64,000 nt of DNA from Solobacterium sp. (GCA_017469885.1 JAFUFO010000016.1:1-64000); one strand, 5' to 3'; shown: positions 34,545 to 43,551, numbered from the stretch's first letter. Notes: a model not told the origin generated them from the letters alone. Numbers and translations are program-made.

Positions 34545-35485
34545 TGCCAAGTCCGGTATATCTGTTCACCGGCTTCCTGGACAGCGGAAAGACCACGCTG
34601 ATCAAGGATACGCTCGATGACGCAAACTTCATGGAAGGTATCGACCGGACACTGATTCTCTGCTTTGAAGAAGGCGAGACGGAGTATGACGAGGCATGGC
34701 GCGATTCGCACAATGCCTTCGTGGAATACTTCGAGAATGTGTCTGATCTGAACCCGGAACGCATGCAGGAACTCGATACGATCTACCACCCTTCCCAGAT
34801 TTTCATTGAATACAACGGAAGCGAGGCAGTCAGTGAAACCCTGCTCAGCGGAATGCCGTCGTTCTGGCCGCTGGTTGAGATTCTCACCACGGTCGATGCG
34901 ACAACCTTTGAGACATTTGTGAACAACATGCGCGGCATCATGTTTGAACAGCTGCGCTACAGCGATGTGGTGATCGTCAACCGCTGCACGCCGGATACCA
35001 ACGGCCGGATGATCCGTGGAAACATCAAGGCAATCAACCGCCGTGCCCAGATCTTCTATGAGGGTGAACACGGTGCTGCGGTCACGCTGAAAAACGGAAC
35101 CCTGCCGTTTGACATCAATTCGGATGTGATCGACATCAAGGATGATGACTATGGTCTCTGGTATATGGACTGCATGGAAGATCCGGAGAAATACAACGAG
35201 AAGAAGATCATCCTTCGCGGTATGTATGCCCAGAAGATTCCCAACTACAACAAGTCCTTCATTCTCGGACGTCAGGCCATGGTGTGCTGCGCGCAGGATA
35301 CCAGCCTCTGCGGCGTCACCGTCACCGGCGTCAAGATCGATCAGATGAAGATCGGCGACTGGGTCGAAGTGGAAGGAACCCTGCGTACGGTGGATATGGA
35401 CAACGGCGCAAAGACCGTCGTGCTCTATGCGAGCCGGATCCAGTTCTACCATCCGCTGGAAGACCCGTACGTCTACTTCAGTTAA
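34544..35485 (+). CDS. CobW-like GTPase fused to a YcgQ/DUF1980-like C-terminal domain
   Basis: 313 residues. The P-loop is TGFLDSGKTTLI, but the CxCC metal motif of the upstream GTPase is absent and the NKxD position reads NRCT. From about residue 215, KKIILRGMYAQ, FILGRQAMVCCAQDTSLCG and IGDWVEVEGTLRTV, ending PYVYFS, resemble the C-terminal domain of the TIGR03943/YcgQ (DUF1980) family, whose members accompany UPF0718 permeases in metal-responsive loci. The Cys pair in MVCCAQD could bind metal. The start codon overlaps the stop of the His-rich GTPase gene. A membrane partner is not in the window. The domain match is by eye. Confidence 0.75.
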   Translation: MPSPVYLFTGFLDSGKTTLIKDTLDDANFMEGIDRTLILCFEEGETEYDEAWRDSHNAFVEYFENVSDLNPERMQELDTIYHPSQIFIEYNGSEAVSETLLSGMPSFWPLVEILTTVDATTFETFVNNMRGIMFEQLRYSDVVIVNRCTPDTNGRMIRGNIKAINRRAQIFYEGEHGAAVTLKNGTLPFDINSDVIDIKDDDYGLWYMDCMEDPEKYNEKKIILRGMYAQKIPNYNKSFILGRQAMVCCAQDTSLCGVTVTGVKIDQMKIGDWVEVEGTLRTVDMDNGAKTVVLYASRIQFYHPLEDPYVYFS

Positions 35486-35493
35486 CAGCACGT

Positions 35494-35518
35494 AAGGAAT
35501 TCGCACTGCGGATTCCTT
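35494..35518 (+). terminator. Terminator of the GTPase pair
   Basis: AAGGAAT pairs with ATTCCTT across an 11-base loop, followed by TTCTTC. Confidence 0.7.
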
Positions 35519-35524
35519 TTCTTC

Positions 35525-35533
35525 TGTTATCAT
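35525..35533 (+). promoter_or_regulatory. Extended -10 of the short pyruvate kinase gene
   Basis: TGT-TATCAT ends six bases before the ATG at 35540 and no ribosome site is seen, which predicts a leaderless message. Confidence 0.45.
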
Positions 35534-35539
35534 GGATTC

Positions 35540-36514
35540 ATGATTGAACTCTTCGGAACACTCGGACCATCCTGCAGTGACAGTGAGACCCTGCAGACCA
35601 TGTTTGAAAACGGCATGAGCGGTATGCGGCTCAATCTTTCCCATACCGGTCTTGCGGAAAGCAGTGAGCTGATTCACCGCTTTCAGAACGCGGCAGAGGC
35701 CGCTGGCGTCACTCCGGAACTCCTGATTGATCTGCAGGGACCGGAACTGCGTGTAAACCGCCTCTCAAACCCGCTGGAACTGCCGGAAGGAAGCACCCTT
35801 CCCCTTTCACAGCTGCCGGTGCCGGATGTTGTAATGAACGCCCTGGAAGACGGTGACGAACTGTTGCTGGATGATGGGAAGATCCTTCTGAAACTGAATG
35901 ACAGCACTCTGACAGTCCTGCGGGGCGGAACCCTGCAGTCACGCAAAAGTGTCAAGATCAAAGACAAATCCGTACCGATGCCTGCCCTGACAGAAACCGA
36001 CCGCCGCAATCTTTCGCTTGCGGTATCGTATGGCGTCAGTGCGGTGATGCAGCCATTTGTGCGGAGTGCACAGGATATTGAAACCGTGCGTGCTGCGCTG
36101 AAGGAAAACAATGCCGAACAGATCCGCATCTTTTCCAAAATTGAAAACCGGGAAGGTCTTTCCCGGATCGATGAGATTATTCAGAGCTCGGACATGATCG
36201 TCATTGCCCGCGGAGATCTCGGCAACGATGTACCGCTTCCGGAACTGCCCGGCGTACAGAAAGACATCGCCGCAAAATGCCGTGCGGCGAAGGTTCCCTT
36301 CCTGGTCGTCACCCAGATGCTCACCAGCATGATTCATAACCCCGTACCCACCCGGGCGGAGGTATCCGATATCTTCAATGCGGTGACCGACGGCGCGTCA
36401 GCCATCATGGTCACCAATGAAACGGCAGTCGGTTCTTATCCGGCGGAAGTCATCCGCATCATGAAGGAAACAACCGCTGCCGCAGAACACTGGCTCCATA
36501 CGAAAGCGGACTGA
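35540..36514 (+). CDS. Short pyruvate kinase-like protein (barrel only)
   Basis: 324 residues against about 470-590 for normal pyruvate kinase. The start (MIELFGTLGPSC, RLNLSHTG), KIENREGL, ARGDLGNDV and TQMLTSMIHNPVPTRAEVSD match the catalytic barrel. The B domain is reduced, the helix motif reads TNETAVGSYP in place of the usual SGETAKGxYP, and the C-terminal allosteric domain is absent. It ends normally inside its own terminator, so truncation by damage is unlikely. It may be a pyruvate kinase paralogue with altered control or a related phosphotransfer activity. Confidence 0.85.
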   Translation: MIELFGTLGPSCSDSETLQTMFENGMSGMRLNLSHTGLAESSELIHRFQNAAEAAGVTPELLIDLQGPELRVNRLSNPLELPEGSTLPLSQLPVPDVVMNALEDGDELLLDDGKILLKLNDSTLTVLRGGTLQSRKSVKIKDKSVPMPALTETDRRNLSLAVSYGVSAVMQPFVRSAQDIETVRAALKENNAEQIRIFSKIENREGLSRIDEIIQSSDMIVIARGDLGNDVPLPELPGVQKDIAAKCRAAKVPFLVVTQMLTSMIHNPVPTRAEVSDIFNAVTDGASAIMVTNETAVGSYPAEVIRIMKETTAAAEHWLHTKAD

Positions 36515-36524
36515 AACAGTCCGC
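36506..36524 (+). terminator. Terminator overlapping the pyruvate kinase-like stop codon
   Basis: GCGGACT-GAAAC-AGTCCGC followed by TTTTTT. The stop codon TGA lies in the loop. Confidence 0.9.
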
Positions 36525-36560
36525 TTTTTTCGTTATGCATGACAAGAATCATTTTTCGGG

Positions 36561-39500
36561 TTACTCGGTCCGCAGTGCGGTAACCGGATCGCTCTTGGCT
36601 GCCTTACGGGAAGGAATAATACCGCCGATCAGGGTCAGCACGACGCTGAGCGCAATCAGGATCAGGCCGGAGCTTACCGGCAGATACGCGTTGACGGACT
36701 GGTTGTCCGCAATCGTATGAATCAGATAGTTACCCGGTATTAATAACAGCCGTGTAATACCGATACCGAACAATCCGGCAAGCAGACCGATAATGAATGT
36801 CTCCGCATTGAATACTTCGGAAATATTCCGTTTGGATGCGCCGATCGCACGCAGAATACCAATCTCCTTGCGACGTTCCAATACGCTGATATACGTGATG
36901 ACACCGATCATGATGGAAGATACCACCAGGGAAATCGCGACAAATGCGATCAGGACATAGGATACGGTATCGACGATCGTTGTGACGGATGACATCAGGG
37001 TTCCGACAAAGTCGGTGTAGGTAATGACCTTGTCTTCATCCACCTTCCGCATCTCGTCATTGTAGGAATCCAGCAGTTTGATTACCTCTGCCTTACTGTC
37101 AAAGTCGCGCGGATAGATGGAAATCGTTGCCGGCTTGTTCAGATCGGCATAGCCGAACTTGCGCAGGTTGCCATCATAGGTATACTGTGCGGAACTCATC
37201 AGAGACATCATGAGGTCTTCCATATCCTGCGGGTCGACAGCCATCGTGAATGCCCTCGCAAATACGGAGGTGTCAAAGGAAATCGCATTGGGAATCTGAC
37301 TTGCGAAGGATTCCATCGATCTCTGCATGGAATCCGCAATCTGTGTGGTGATGGTTCCCATCACCGACGTCATCGCATTCGAAATCGCCGTGCTGATGCT
37401 TTCTCCGAAGGCTGCGCTGTTTTTCTCAACAATTTCGGTTACCTGCTTTTCGAGGTCATCCATGTCGACCACTCTGGAAAGACCGTTGGTGATCTGTTCC
37501 ATACCGCCGTCTTTTTCAAGATAGGTCCGGAACGATTCTCCTGCCTTGGCAGGATCCGGCACATCGCCTTTACTTACGGCATAGGTCTCGTATGCATTCG
37601 CAAGGCTCACAACCAGATCTTCGATGTCTTCATTGCGGATCTCAGCACCTTCCTGCTTGGCAACAATGACGCCAGCCGCACTCTGAAGTGCCGCCTGCCC
37701 TTCCGGTGTTGCCAGATAATCCTGCAGAGAAGGCACTGTCTCCGGATTCTCCGGATCGATCTGTCCCGGCACCCACGCCGTATAGCTGTCCATCACGCTC
37801 TGCAGTGCCGCGCTGATATCTTCCGTTGTCACTTCATATCCGCTGTTTTTTACAATCTGCGTCAGCTTTTCCCGAAGCAGATTTCTTGTATCCTCAAGAT
37901 TCATGAAATCCCGGTATGCCTCCGGCAGACTGCGGTAATCTGTACTCGGATCTTTTCCGGCAGAGTCCAGATAACTCTTCATCACTTCCGCAAGAAGATT
38001 GCCGGCTTCCTTCAGATCCACATCAACGTCCACATCCCTGAACATTGACGCAAGGTCCATCTCCGGCATCGATGACATATCAAACGAGAATGCGTCCGGA
38101 CTGAATGCGGAAGAAAAATCCATTCCCGAAAGATCGGAGAATGCGGAGGTGTCGATCTGCAGTTTGGAGGTATCGAACTTGAACGCATTGCCAAGAATTT
38201 CCGTATTCACGGAAAACATGTTTTCAAAATTCATTTCCGGCTGTTCGGTATCCGTAAAGTCTTTTCCGGTAAATACATTGAGGGTGGAATCCTTCAGCTG
38301 GTCCTGCGTGATGTCGCTTCGTCTGGATACCTCCGTCACATGCGCAACCATGTCATACGGGTAATAGATACCGGAGGTAAGCATCGACACATCGATGTCT
38401 TCGTTCTTGACCGCAACACCGACGATCGTCAGGTCTTCCCCGTCTCTTACCACATTGCGCATGAACGCTTCATCGTCACTCTTGTCGACCCAGATTTCAT
38501 ACTCCCTGTCATAGCGGTAATACTTTGCGCTGTTGACCAGCTTGAACTGAATGCCAAGAAAGCGGTCATAGGAGAAATGTTCTCTGGTCGGATTGGTGTT
38601 GATCGGCTCTTCATTCATGAAGGCCTTGATCATTTCATCCAGTTCCTCCGCATCCCGGATGCCGAGCGTGTAAAGCATGAAGTCGGAGATACTGCCGTCC
38701 GGATACAGCACGAGAAGCAGTTCCCGGTTGTTTTCCGGCCAGTGTCCGGCTTTAATATCGTACTGGTCCTTATACAGTTTTTCTTCTTTCGGCAGAGAGT
38801 TGAATACGCTTGTGGACATCGCCGCAGAAAAAGCTGAGCTGGAACTGTTTCCGCCGAATCCCATCGCCGCAAAGGTATTGTCCGGATTCACCTGGCGGTA
38901 ACTGTCTCCGTTAAAACGATAGATATGCGGCGTTACGGAATAGGTATATTCCACGGCACTGGCATAGTCATAAATGTTGCTTTCGGTTTCCAGATATGTC
39001 TTCAGCGACGCGAGGTCATTGGACTTTGTGCGGGAAAGCATCCGGTTGATAAAGGCACGTTCCACCACATCATCGGTTTCTTCCGCCTCCGCTTCGTCCT
39101 CCGTACTGTCCTCAGAATTTCCGGACTGCGCCTCCGCATTCTGCGCCACCATCGTTGTAAGATCAAAACTCGTGCTGGTGATCTGAACCGGATACCCAAG
39201 CAGGGTCTCTTCTTCCGTGTCCTTGATGTATTTGTTTACACCGTTGGACAGGGAAAGAATCAGCGCAATGCCGATAATGCCGATGGAGCCGGCAAACGCC
39301 ACGAGCACGGTGCGTGCCAGCTTGGTGCGCAGGTTATTGAAACTCAGGGAGAGCGCCGTCAGAAAGGACATGGAAGAGCGTCCCATGTTTTTGTGCACAG
39401 CGGTTTCATTCTCATCCACAATATAAGGATCGCTGTCGGAACGGATCACACCGTCCTTGAGATTGACGATACGGGTCGCATACTGTTCCGCAAGCTCCGG

Positions 39501-40097
39501 GTTGTGCGTGACCATGACAACCAGACGGTCACTTGCGACTTCCTTAAGCAGATCCATGACCTGCACGCTGGTTTCCGAGTCCAGTGCACCGGTCGGTTCA
39601 TCCGCAAGCAGGATATCCGGGTCATTGACCAGTGCACGGGCAATCGCCACCCGCTGCATCTGACCGCCGGACATCTGGCTCGGCTTCTTGTGCGCCTGAT
39701 CTCCCAGTCCGACTTTTTCCAGCGCCTCAAGAGCACGCTGTTTCCGGTCCCTGCGGGAGATACCGGAGATTGTCAGGGCAAGCTCGACATTGGCGAGCAC
39801 GGTCTGGTGCGGAATCAGGTTGTAACTCTGAAAGACAAATCCGATTGTATGGTTCCGATAGGAATCCCAGTCCCGGTCCTTATAACGTTTGGTGGAGATG
39901 CCGTTGATGATCAGATCACCGCTGTCATAACGGTCCAGACCGCCGATAATATTCAAAAGCGTTGTCTTTCCCGAACCGCTCGGTCCGAGAATGGCAACGA
40001 ATTCGTTATCGCGAAGATTCAGGCTGACATGGTCCAGTGCTTTCTGAACCAGACTGCCGGTCTTGTACTGTTTGGAAATATCTTTGATCTGAAGCAT
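36561..40097 (-). CDS. ABC transporter: ATPase fused to large FtsX-type permease
   Basis: 1178 residues. Residues 1-230 are an ABC ATPase of the LolD/MacB class: Walker A LGPSGSGKTTLLN, signature MSGGQMQR, Walker B DILLADEP. A membrane helix follows at about 265-290 (VAFAGSIGIIGIALILSLSNG). A large extracellular region of about 700 residues, rich in Asp, Ser and Met with helical repeats, comes next. Three C-terminal FtsX helices (from VTTIVDTVSYVLIAFVAISL) end the protein. In Firmicutes such one-chain transporters are common beside peptide-resistance systems and act as mechanotransmitters or lipid/peptide exporters. There is no two-component system nearby and no identified substrate. A TATAAT lies about 30 bases upstream. 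Confidence 0.9.
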   Translation of the reverse strand: MLQIKDISKQYKTGSLVQKALDHVSLNLRDNEFVAILGPSGSGKTTLLNIIGGLDRYDSGDLIINGISTKRYKDRDWDSYRNHTIGFVFQSYNLIPHQTVLANVELALTISGISRRDRKQRALEALEKVGLGDQAHKKPSQMSGGQMQRVAIARALVNDPDILLADEPTGALDSETSVQVMDLLKEVASDRLVVMVTHNPELAEQYATRIVNLKDGVIRSDSDPYIVDENETAVHKNMGRSSMSFLTALSLSFNNLRTKLARTVLVAFAGSIGIIGIALILSLSNGVNKYIKDTEEETLLGYPVQITSTSFDLTTMVAQNAEAQSGNSEDSTEDEAEAEETDDVVERAFINRMLSRTKSNDLASLKTYLETESNIYDYASAVEYTYSVTPHIYRFNGDSYRQVNPDNTFAAMGFGGNSSSSAFSAAMSTSVFNSLPKEEKLYKDQYDIKAGHWPENNRELLLVLYPDGSISDFMLYTLGIRDAEELDEMIKAFMNEEPINTNPTREHFSYDRFLGIQFKLVNSAKYYRYDREYEIWVDKSDDEAFMRNVVRDGEDLTIVGVAVKNEDIDVSMLTSGIYYPYDMVAHVTEVSRRSDITQDQLKDSTLNVFTGKDFTDTEQPEMNFENMFSVNTEILGNAFKFDTSKLQIDTSAFSDLSGMDFSSAFSPDAFSFDMSSMPEMDLASMFRDVDVDVDLKEAGNLLAEVMKSYLDSAGKDPSTDYRSLPEAYRDFMNLEDTRNLLREKLTQIVKNSGYEVTTEDISAALQSVMDSYTAWVPGQIDPENPETVPSLQDYLATPEGQAALQSAAGVIVAKQEGAEIRNEDIEDLVVSLANAYETYAVSKGDVPDPAKAGESFRTYLEKDGGMEQITNGLSRVVDMDDLEKQVTEIVEKNSAAFGESISTAISNAMTSVMGTITTQIADSMQRSMESFASQIPNAISFDTSVFARAFTMAVDPQDMEDLMMSLMSSAQYTYDGNLRKFGYADLNKPATISIYPRDFDSKAEVIKLLDSYNDEMRKVDEDKVITYTDFVGTLMSSVTTIVDTVSYVLIAFVAISLVVSSIMIGVITYISVLERRKEIGILRAIGASKRNISEVFNAETFIIGLLAGLFGIGITRLLLIPGNYLIHTIADNQSVNAYLPVSSGLILIALSVVLTLIGGIIPSRKAAKSDPVTALRTE

Positions 40098-40220
40098 GGG
40101 TTTTTCTGATTCTGCCCTTTTATAAATAATTATAAAAATGCTGTTTTATTGTAGCGCAAATCTGTGGGATTCATGTGTGAATTGCACGAAAACCCGACAG
40201 ACCGGAAAACATGCATCAGA

Positions 40221-40248
40221 AAAGGAGATATCCTGTGATATCTCCTTT
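40221..40248 (-). terminator. Terminator of argS
   Basis: AAAGGAGATATC pairs with GATATCTCCTTT around a four-base loop; the following TTCTG is only moderately T-rich. Confidence 0.65.
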
Positions 40249-40254
40249 GGTGAA

Positions 40255-41904
40255 TTACATATGTTCCGGAGCGGATACGCCAAGCAGCGCAAGCGCATTT
40301 TTCAGTGTGATGCCGGTTGCCTTGACCAGGCCGAGACGCTGGTTGGTGAGATCCGGATCTTCCGGATTGATGACCCGGCAGCTGTTGTAGTAGCTGTGAT
40401 AGATCTTGACCAGTGAGAGCACGTAATCCGTGATCTTGTTCGGCTTTCTGCTTGCGGCAGCTTCCGCAACATGGTTCGGGAAGTCGCCGATCATCTTCAG
40501 AATGAGCAGTTCCTTTTCATCCGTCAGGCGGTCGTAGCTGTCCTTCTGTTCAAATGCCTGCGCCTTTTCCAGAATGGAATGCATGCGGCTGTATGCATAC
40601 TGGCAGTAGAATACCGGGTTGTTGTTGTCCTTCTTGCGGGCAAGGTCCATATCGAAGTCCATATGGGATGCGACATCCTTCGAAACGAAGAACCATCTTG
40701 CGGCATCCACGCCGACATCCTCGCAGAGTTCACGGATCGTGATGGCGTTGCCAGTACGCTTGGACATCTTGACCTCTTCGCCATTTTCCACCATGCGGAC
40801 CATCTGAATCAGGTCAACGCTGAGCGTCCCTTCCGGATAGCCGAGGGCACGGAGTGCCGCGTTCATCCGGATGACATAGCTGTGGTGATCGGCACCCCAG
40901 AGGTCCACCAGATTCGGATAACCGCGCTCCACTTTGTATACATGGTTTGCGATATCCGGCGTGAGGTAGGACAGACTTCCGTCGCTCTTGCGCAGGACAC
41001 GGTCCTTGTCATCGCCGTAGTCGGTGCTCTTAAACCAGAGGGCGCCGTCCTTTTCATAAGTCAGGCCCATTTCATTCATGCGTGCAAGGCAGTCTTTGAT
41101 GCGCTTGGAATCATTCTCATAGAAGAAAGTTTCATGCATCCAGGAATCCATCTTTACGCCGTACATCGAAAGGTCGCGCTCGATCTTTGCGAGCTCGCGC
41201 TTTACGCCTTCTGCCTTGAAGTAGGCAAGGCGCTCTGCCGGATCGGCAGTAAGCCATTTCTCGCCGTCCTGCTTTGCGATGTCTTCTGCGATATGCTTTA
41301 CATCCGCCGCGTGATAACCGTCTTCCGGCAGCGGATATTCTTTTCCGAAGAACTCGAAGTATCTGGAAATCAGCGACTCTCCCAGCATGTTGACCTGGTT
41401 GCCTGCATCATTGATGTAATACTCCCGGAGGACATCATACCCGCTGGCCTCCATCAGCCGGCAGATACTGTCACCCCATGCGGCGTTTCTTGCATGTCCG
41501 CAGTGAAGGTCACCGGTCGGATTTGCGCTGACCCACTCGACCAGCACTTTCTTTCCCTTTCCGGAATCGTTGTGACCATAGCTGTCCTTCGCTTCCAGAA
41601 CACGGTTGATGACCTGCGTCAGGGAATCTTCCGAGATACGGAAATTAATGAAACCCGGATTGGCAATCTCAATGGACTTTGCCTGCGGGAACGTCTCCTT
41701 CAGCACCTCAACGATCGGAGAAGCGATGTCGGACGGACGCTTATGAAGCTGTTTGGCAAGACGCATCGCAACGCTTGTGCTGTAGTCTCCCATTTTCGGA
41801 TCGCGCGGTGTCTCGACAACGATCACATCCTTTGCGTCAATGTCATAGACCTGCTTTACCGCAGCCTCTACCGCCTCAAAGATCAGGTGTTCAAAATCAC
41901 TCAT
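40255..41904 (-). CDS. argS: Arginyl-tRNA synthetase
   Basis: 549 residues. Class I signatures are present: WVSANPTGDLHCGHARN (HIGH as HCGH) and EEVKMSKRTGNAITI (KMSKR). The N-terminal additional domain (1-100) and the C-terminal anticodon-binding domain (from about 430, QYAYSRMHSILEKA) are complete. It charges tRNA-Arg. The gene lies just behind tRNA-Arg(ACG), with a terminator hairpin but no promoter seen between the two, so expression may depend on read-through. The ribosome site is GAGGTATGG. Confidence 0.97.
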   Translation of the reverse strand: MSDFEHLIFEAVEAAVKQVYDIDAKDVIVVETPRDPKMGDYSTSVAMRLAKQLHKRPSDIASPIVEVLKETFPQAKSIEIANPGFINFRISEDSLTQVINRVLEAKDSYGHNDSGKGKKVLVEWVSANPTGDLHCGHARNAAWGDSICRLMEASGYDVLREYYINDAGNQVNMLGESLISRYFEFFGKEYPLPEDGYHAADVKHIAEDIAKQDGEKWLTADPAERLAYFKAEGVKRELAKIERDLSMYGVKMDSWMHETFFYENDSKRIKDCLARMNEMGLTYEKDGALWFKSTDYGDDKDRVLRKSDGSLSYLTPDIANHVYKVERGYPNLVDLWGADHHSYVIRMNAALRALGYPEGTLSVDLIQMVRMVENGEEVKMSKRTGNAITIRELCEDVGVDAARWFFVSKDVASHMDFDMDLARKKDNNNPVFYCQYAYSRMHSILEKAQAFEQKDSYDRLTDEKELLILKMIGDFPNHVAEAAASRKPNKITDYVLSLVKIYHSYYNSCRVINPEDPDLTNQRLGLVKATGITLKNALALLGVSAPEHM

Positions 41905-41930
41905 AAACCATACCTCGTTCTTTTTACAAA

Positions 41931-41950
41931 AAAAGCCCCTGCGGGCTTTT
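41931..41950 (-). terminator. Terminator between tRNA-Arg and argS
   Basis: AAAAGCCCGC-AGGGGCTTTT-type hairpin followed by TTTG on the minus strand. It may act as an attenuator for argS. Confidence 0.8.
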
Positions 41951-41961
41951 GTTTCCTCTTA

Positions 41962-42038
41962 TGGCGCGCCGAGCAGGAGTCGAACCCGCAACCTTTTGAT
42001 TCGTAGTCAAATGCTCTATCCAGTTGAGCTATCGGCGC
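41962..42038 (-). tRNA. tRNA-Arg(ACG)
   Basis: Acceptor GCGCCGA/TCGGCGC with discriminator G and encoded CCA; anticodon arm TTTGA-CTACGAA-TCAAA, anticodon ACG (read ICG); T-arm GCGGG-TTCGACT-CCTGC. Length 77 bases. It lies directly upstream of argS. Confidence 0.96.
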
Positions 42039-42075
42039 AGACCTACGAGATTTTCATTTAAAAATCCGCCATTAA

Positions 42076-42104
42076 TATATACACTATATTTCCGATCATT
42101 TCAA
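42076..42104 (-). promoter_or_regulatory. Promoter of tRNA-Arg(ACG)
   Basis: TTGAAA (42099-42104), 17-bp spacer, TATATA (42076-42081) on the minus strand. The -35 lies 7 bases from the TetR gene stop. Confidence 0.8.
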
Positions 42105-42110
42105 CCGGAT

Positions 42111-42662
42111 TCAGCGCAGGATGGCAGAAAGACTCGTATCCATGAGGTCCAGCATGGTCTCCGCAACATCTTTCGCGGATAACGTTTCCTCTTTCTGAAA
42201 CAGAAACTCCCGGATATGAAATGCGGCACCCTCCGCATAATAGCGGGAAAGATATTCATTGGAATACCGCGCCAGCCTGTCCGGACGGCGGTTTGTGTTC
42301 AGATACCGGCACAGAAACAGCGCCAGGTTTTTCCTCAGCATATCCTCAAAGTTATTCTGTCCGGTTACCGCAAATGCACGGCGGTAAAATTCCGCATGTG
42401 TTTCAAACATCTCCATCAGCCGCAGTAACAGAATCTCCGGCTTTTCATTTTCCGCATCATCCAGGATGGCGGAAAAATCGAGATAGACAATACTGTCAAG
42501 GCAGTCATATTTATCATCGAAGTAATTGTAGAACGTTGCCCGGATCACTCCGGCACGGTCACAGATCTGCTTGATTGTAATCTTTTCAAACAGGTTCCGC
42601 TCCATCAGTTCCCGCAGACTGTCGCAGAGATAGGAGCGCATCCGTTCCTTATGCGTTTCCAT
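42111..42662 (-). CDS. TetR/AcrR-family regulator
   Basis: 183 residues. The N-terminal helix-turn-helix is FEKITIKQICDRAGVIRATF, then YNYFDDKYDCL. The C-terminal ligand domain is helical and not assigned. The gene begins 10 bases after the MntP-like gene stop on the same strand, with an AGGGGAGGGG ribosome site, so the two form an operon and the regulator may control the exporter. No operator was recognised. Confidence 0.88.
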   Translation of the reverse strand: METHKERMRSYLCDSLRELMERNLFEKITIKQICDRAGVIRATFYNYFDDKYDCLDSIVYLDFSAILDDAENEKPEILLLRLMEMFETHAEFYRRAFAVTGQNNFEDMLRKNLALFLCRYLNTNRRPDRLARYSNEYLSRYYAEGAAFHIREFLFQKEETLSAKDVAETMLDLMDTSLSAILR

Positions 42663-42672
42663 AGCCCCTCCC

Positions 42673-43248
42673 CTAGAACCGCGGGCCGATCACATAGACC
42701 GACAACAGATAAACGCTGAACAGCATCATGAGTGTTCCGTTGAGAATGGAAACCGTGCGTGCCATCGGAGAACCGAGGTTATACCCGAGATACAGTGCCA
42801 GCAGGATAAATACAAATGTGATGCCTGCGGTCATCAGAAGCACCGGCAGAAACGGAAGCCCGATCAGAAAACATCCGATTCCGATCAGCACGGTACCCCC
42901 GGCACAGCGAAGCGCAAGCCGCAGGCAGTTCATTTCATTGAAGTTCCGATCAAGCCGCTCTTCTTCCCAGTGGGAATGAATCGCCCGGGTGGTAAAAAAC
43001 ACCCCGATCGCAAAGACAATAAGAATTGCGGTCAGCACTTCCACCCGCCGTGACATGAATTCGCGGAACAGCAGCGCAAACAGATACCCGGCGGTCAGTG
43101 CGCCGGTGTTCACAAGTGAAAAAATCGCGGAATATACAAGTGCAGCCCGGAGCGGCAGTTCCCGCAGAGACGCACCCTTCTTTAACATGACGACAAATCC
43201 GTCCAATGAAAAACACAGCAATACGATCAGCGCATGAGAAAGTTCCAT
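42673..43248 (-). CDS. MntP/YtaF-like membrane exporter
   Basis: 191 residues with six hydrophobic helices. The front SLDGFVVMLKKGASLRELPL resembles the SLDAF...G motif of MntP/YtaF proteins with the conserved intramembrane Asp, and a second half repeats the pattern (FLIGLPFLPVLLMTAGITFV). MntP exports manganese. The second conserved Asp of classical MntP is not obvious, so the substrate is uncertain. The ribosome site is GGGAGGTGAT. It is the first gene of the pair with the TetR regulator. Confidence 0.7.
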   Translation of the reverse strand: MELSHALIVLLCFSLDGFVVMLKKGASLRELPLRAALVYSAIFSLVNTGALTAGYLFALLFREFMSRRVEVLTAILIVFAIGVFFTTRAIHSHWEEERLDRNFNEMNCLRLALRCAGGTVLIGIGCFLIGLPFLPVLLMTAGITFVFILLALYLGYNLGSPMARTVSILNGTLMMLFSVYLLSVYVIGPRF

Positions 43249-43335
43249 GACGCATCACCTCCCGTATGACAACGCAATCATAATTCTACTGCCTCACGCA
43301 ATGAATAGACAAACGGGTCAAGATGACCAAAAAGA

Positions 43336-43359
43336 AAGGAATCCGCGCCCGGATTCCTT
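43336..43359 (-). terminator. Orphan terminator-like hairpin
   Basis: AAGGAATCCG pairs with CGGATTCCTT, followed on the minus strand by TTTCTTTTTGG. No annotated minus-strand gene lies upstream (43360-43568), so it may end an unseen small RNA. Confidence 0.45.
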
Positions 43360-43380
43360 ATCTTCAATAGGGGGAAAGAA

Positions 43381-43428
43381 ATGTCAATTCGTTTATTGAC
43401 ACTTACATCTTATATGGAAAGTGTGTAA
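43381..43428 (+). CDS. Candidate 15-residue small ORF
   Basis: ATG at 43381 with a strong AGGGGGAAAG ribosome site six bases upstream encodes MSIRLLTLTSYMESV. The coding region contains the inverted repeat TGTCAAT-N6-ATTGACA. It lies in a 320-base gap before the tRNA-Arg(CCT) gene. No promoter was found. It could be a small peptide, a leader or chance. The rest of the gap (43249-43568) holds only the hairpins noted and a GC hairpin at about 43493-43520. Confidence 0.3.
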   Translation: MSIRLLTLTSYMESV

Positions 43429-43551
43429 GAATCATGCGAGTTTTGTGAAAGATTGGCGAAATTTTTCATCAAATCGAAGATTCCAATGACCGCATTTCCG
43501 CCCGGTCGGCCTCAGGGCGGAAAAAATCACCCGCAATTCCTGATTTATGTG

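Noticed and set aside
35540-36514. Short pyruvate kinase as a frameshifted pseudogene
   Set aside because: No remnant of the C-terminal domain follows; the stop codon lies in a strong terminator, and the ABC gene begins on the other strand 46 bases later.
41905-41960. T-box leader for argS
   Set aside because: The leader is too short and holds only a simple terminator hairpin after a tRNA gene; no T-box core sequence is visible.
43486-43526. TTTCCGCCC/GGGCGGAAA hairpin as a terminator
   Set aside because: Neither strand has a T-run after the stem, and no gene ends there.
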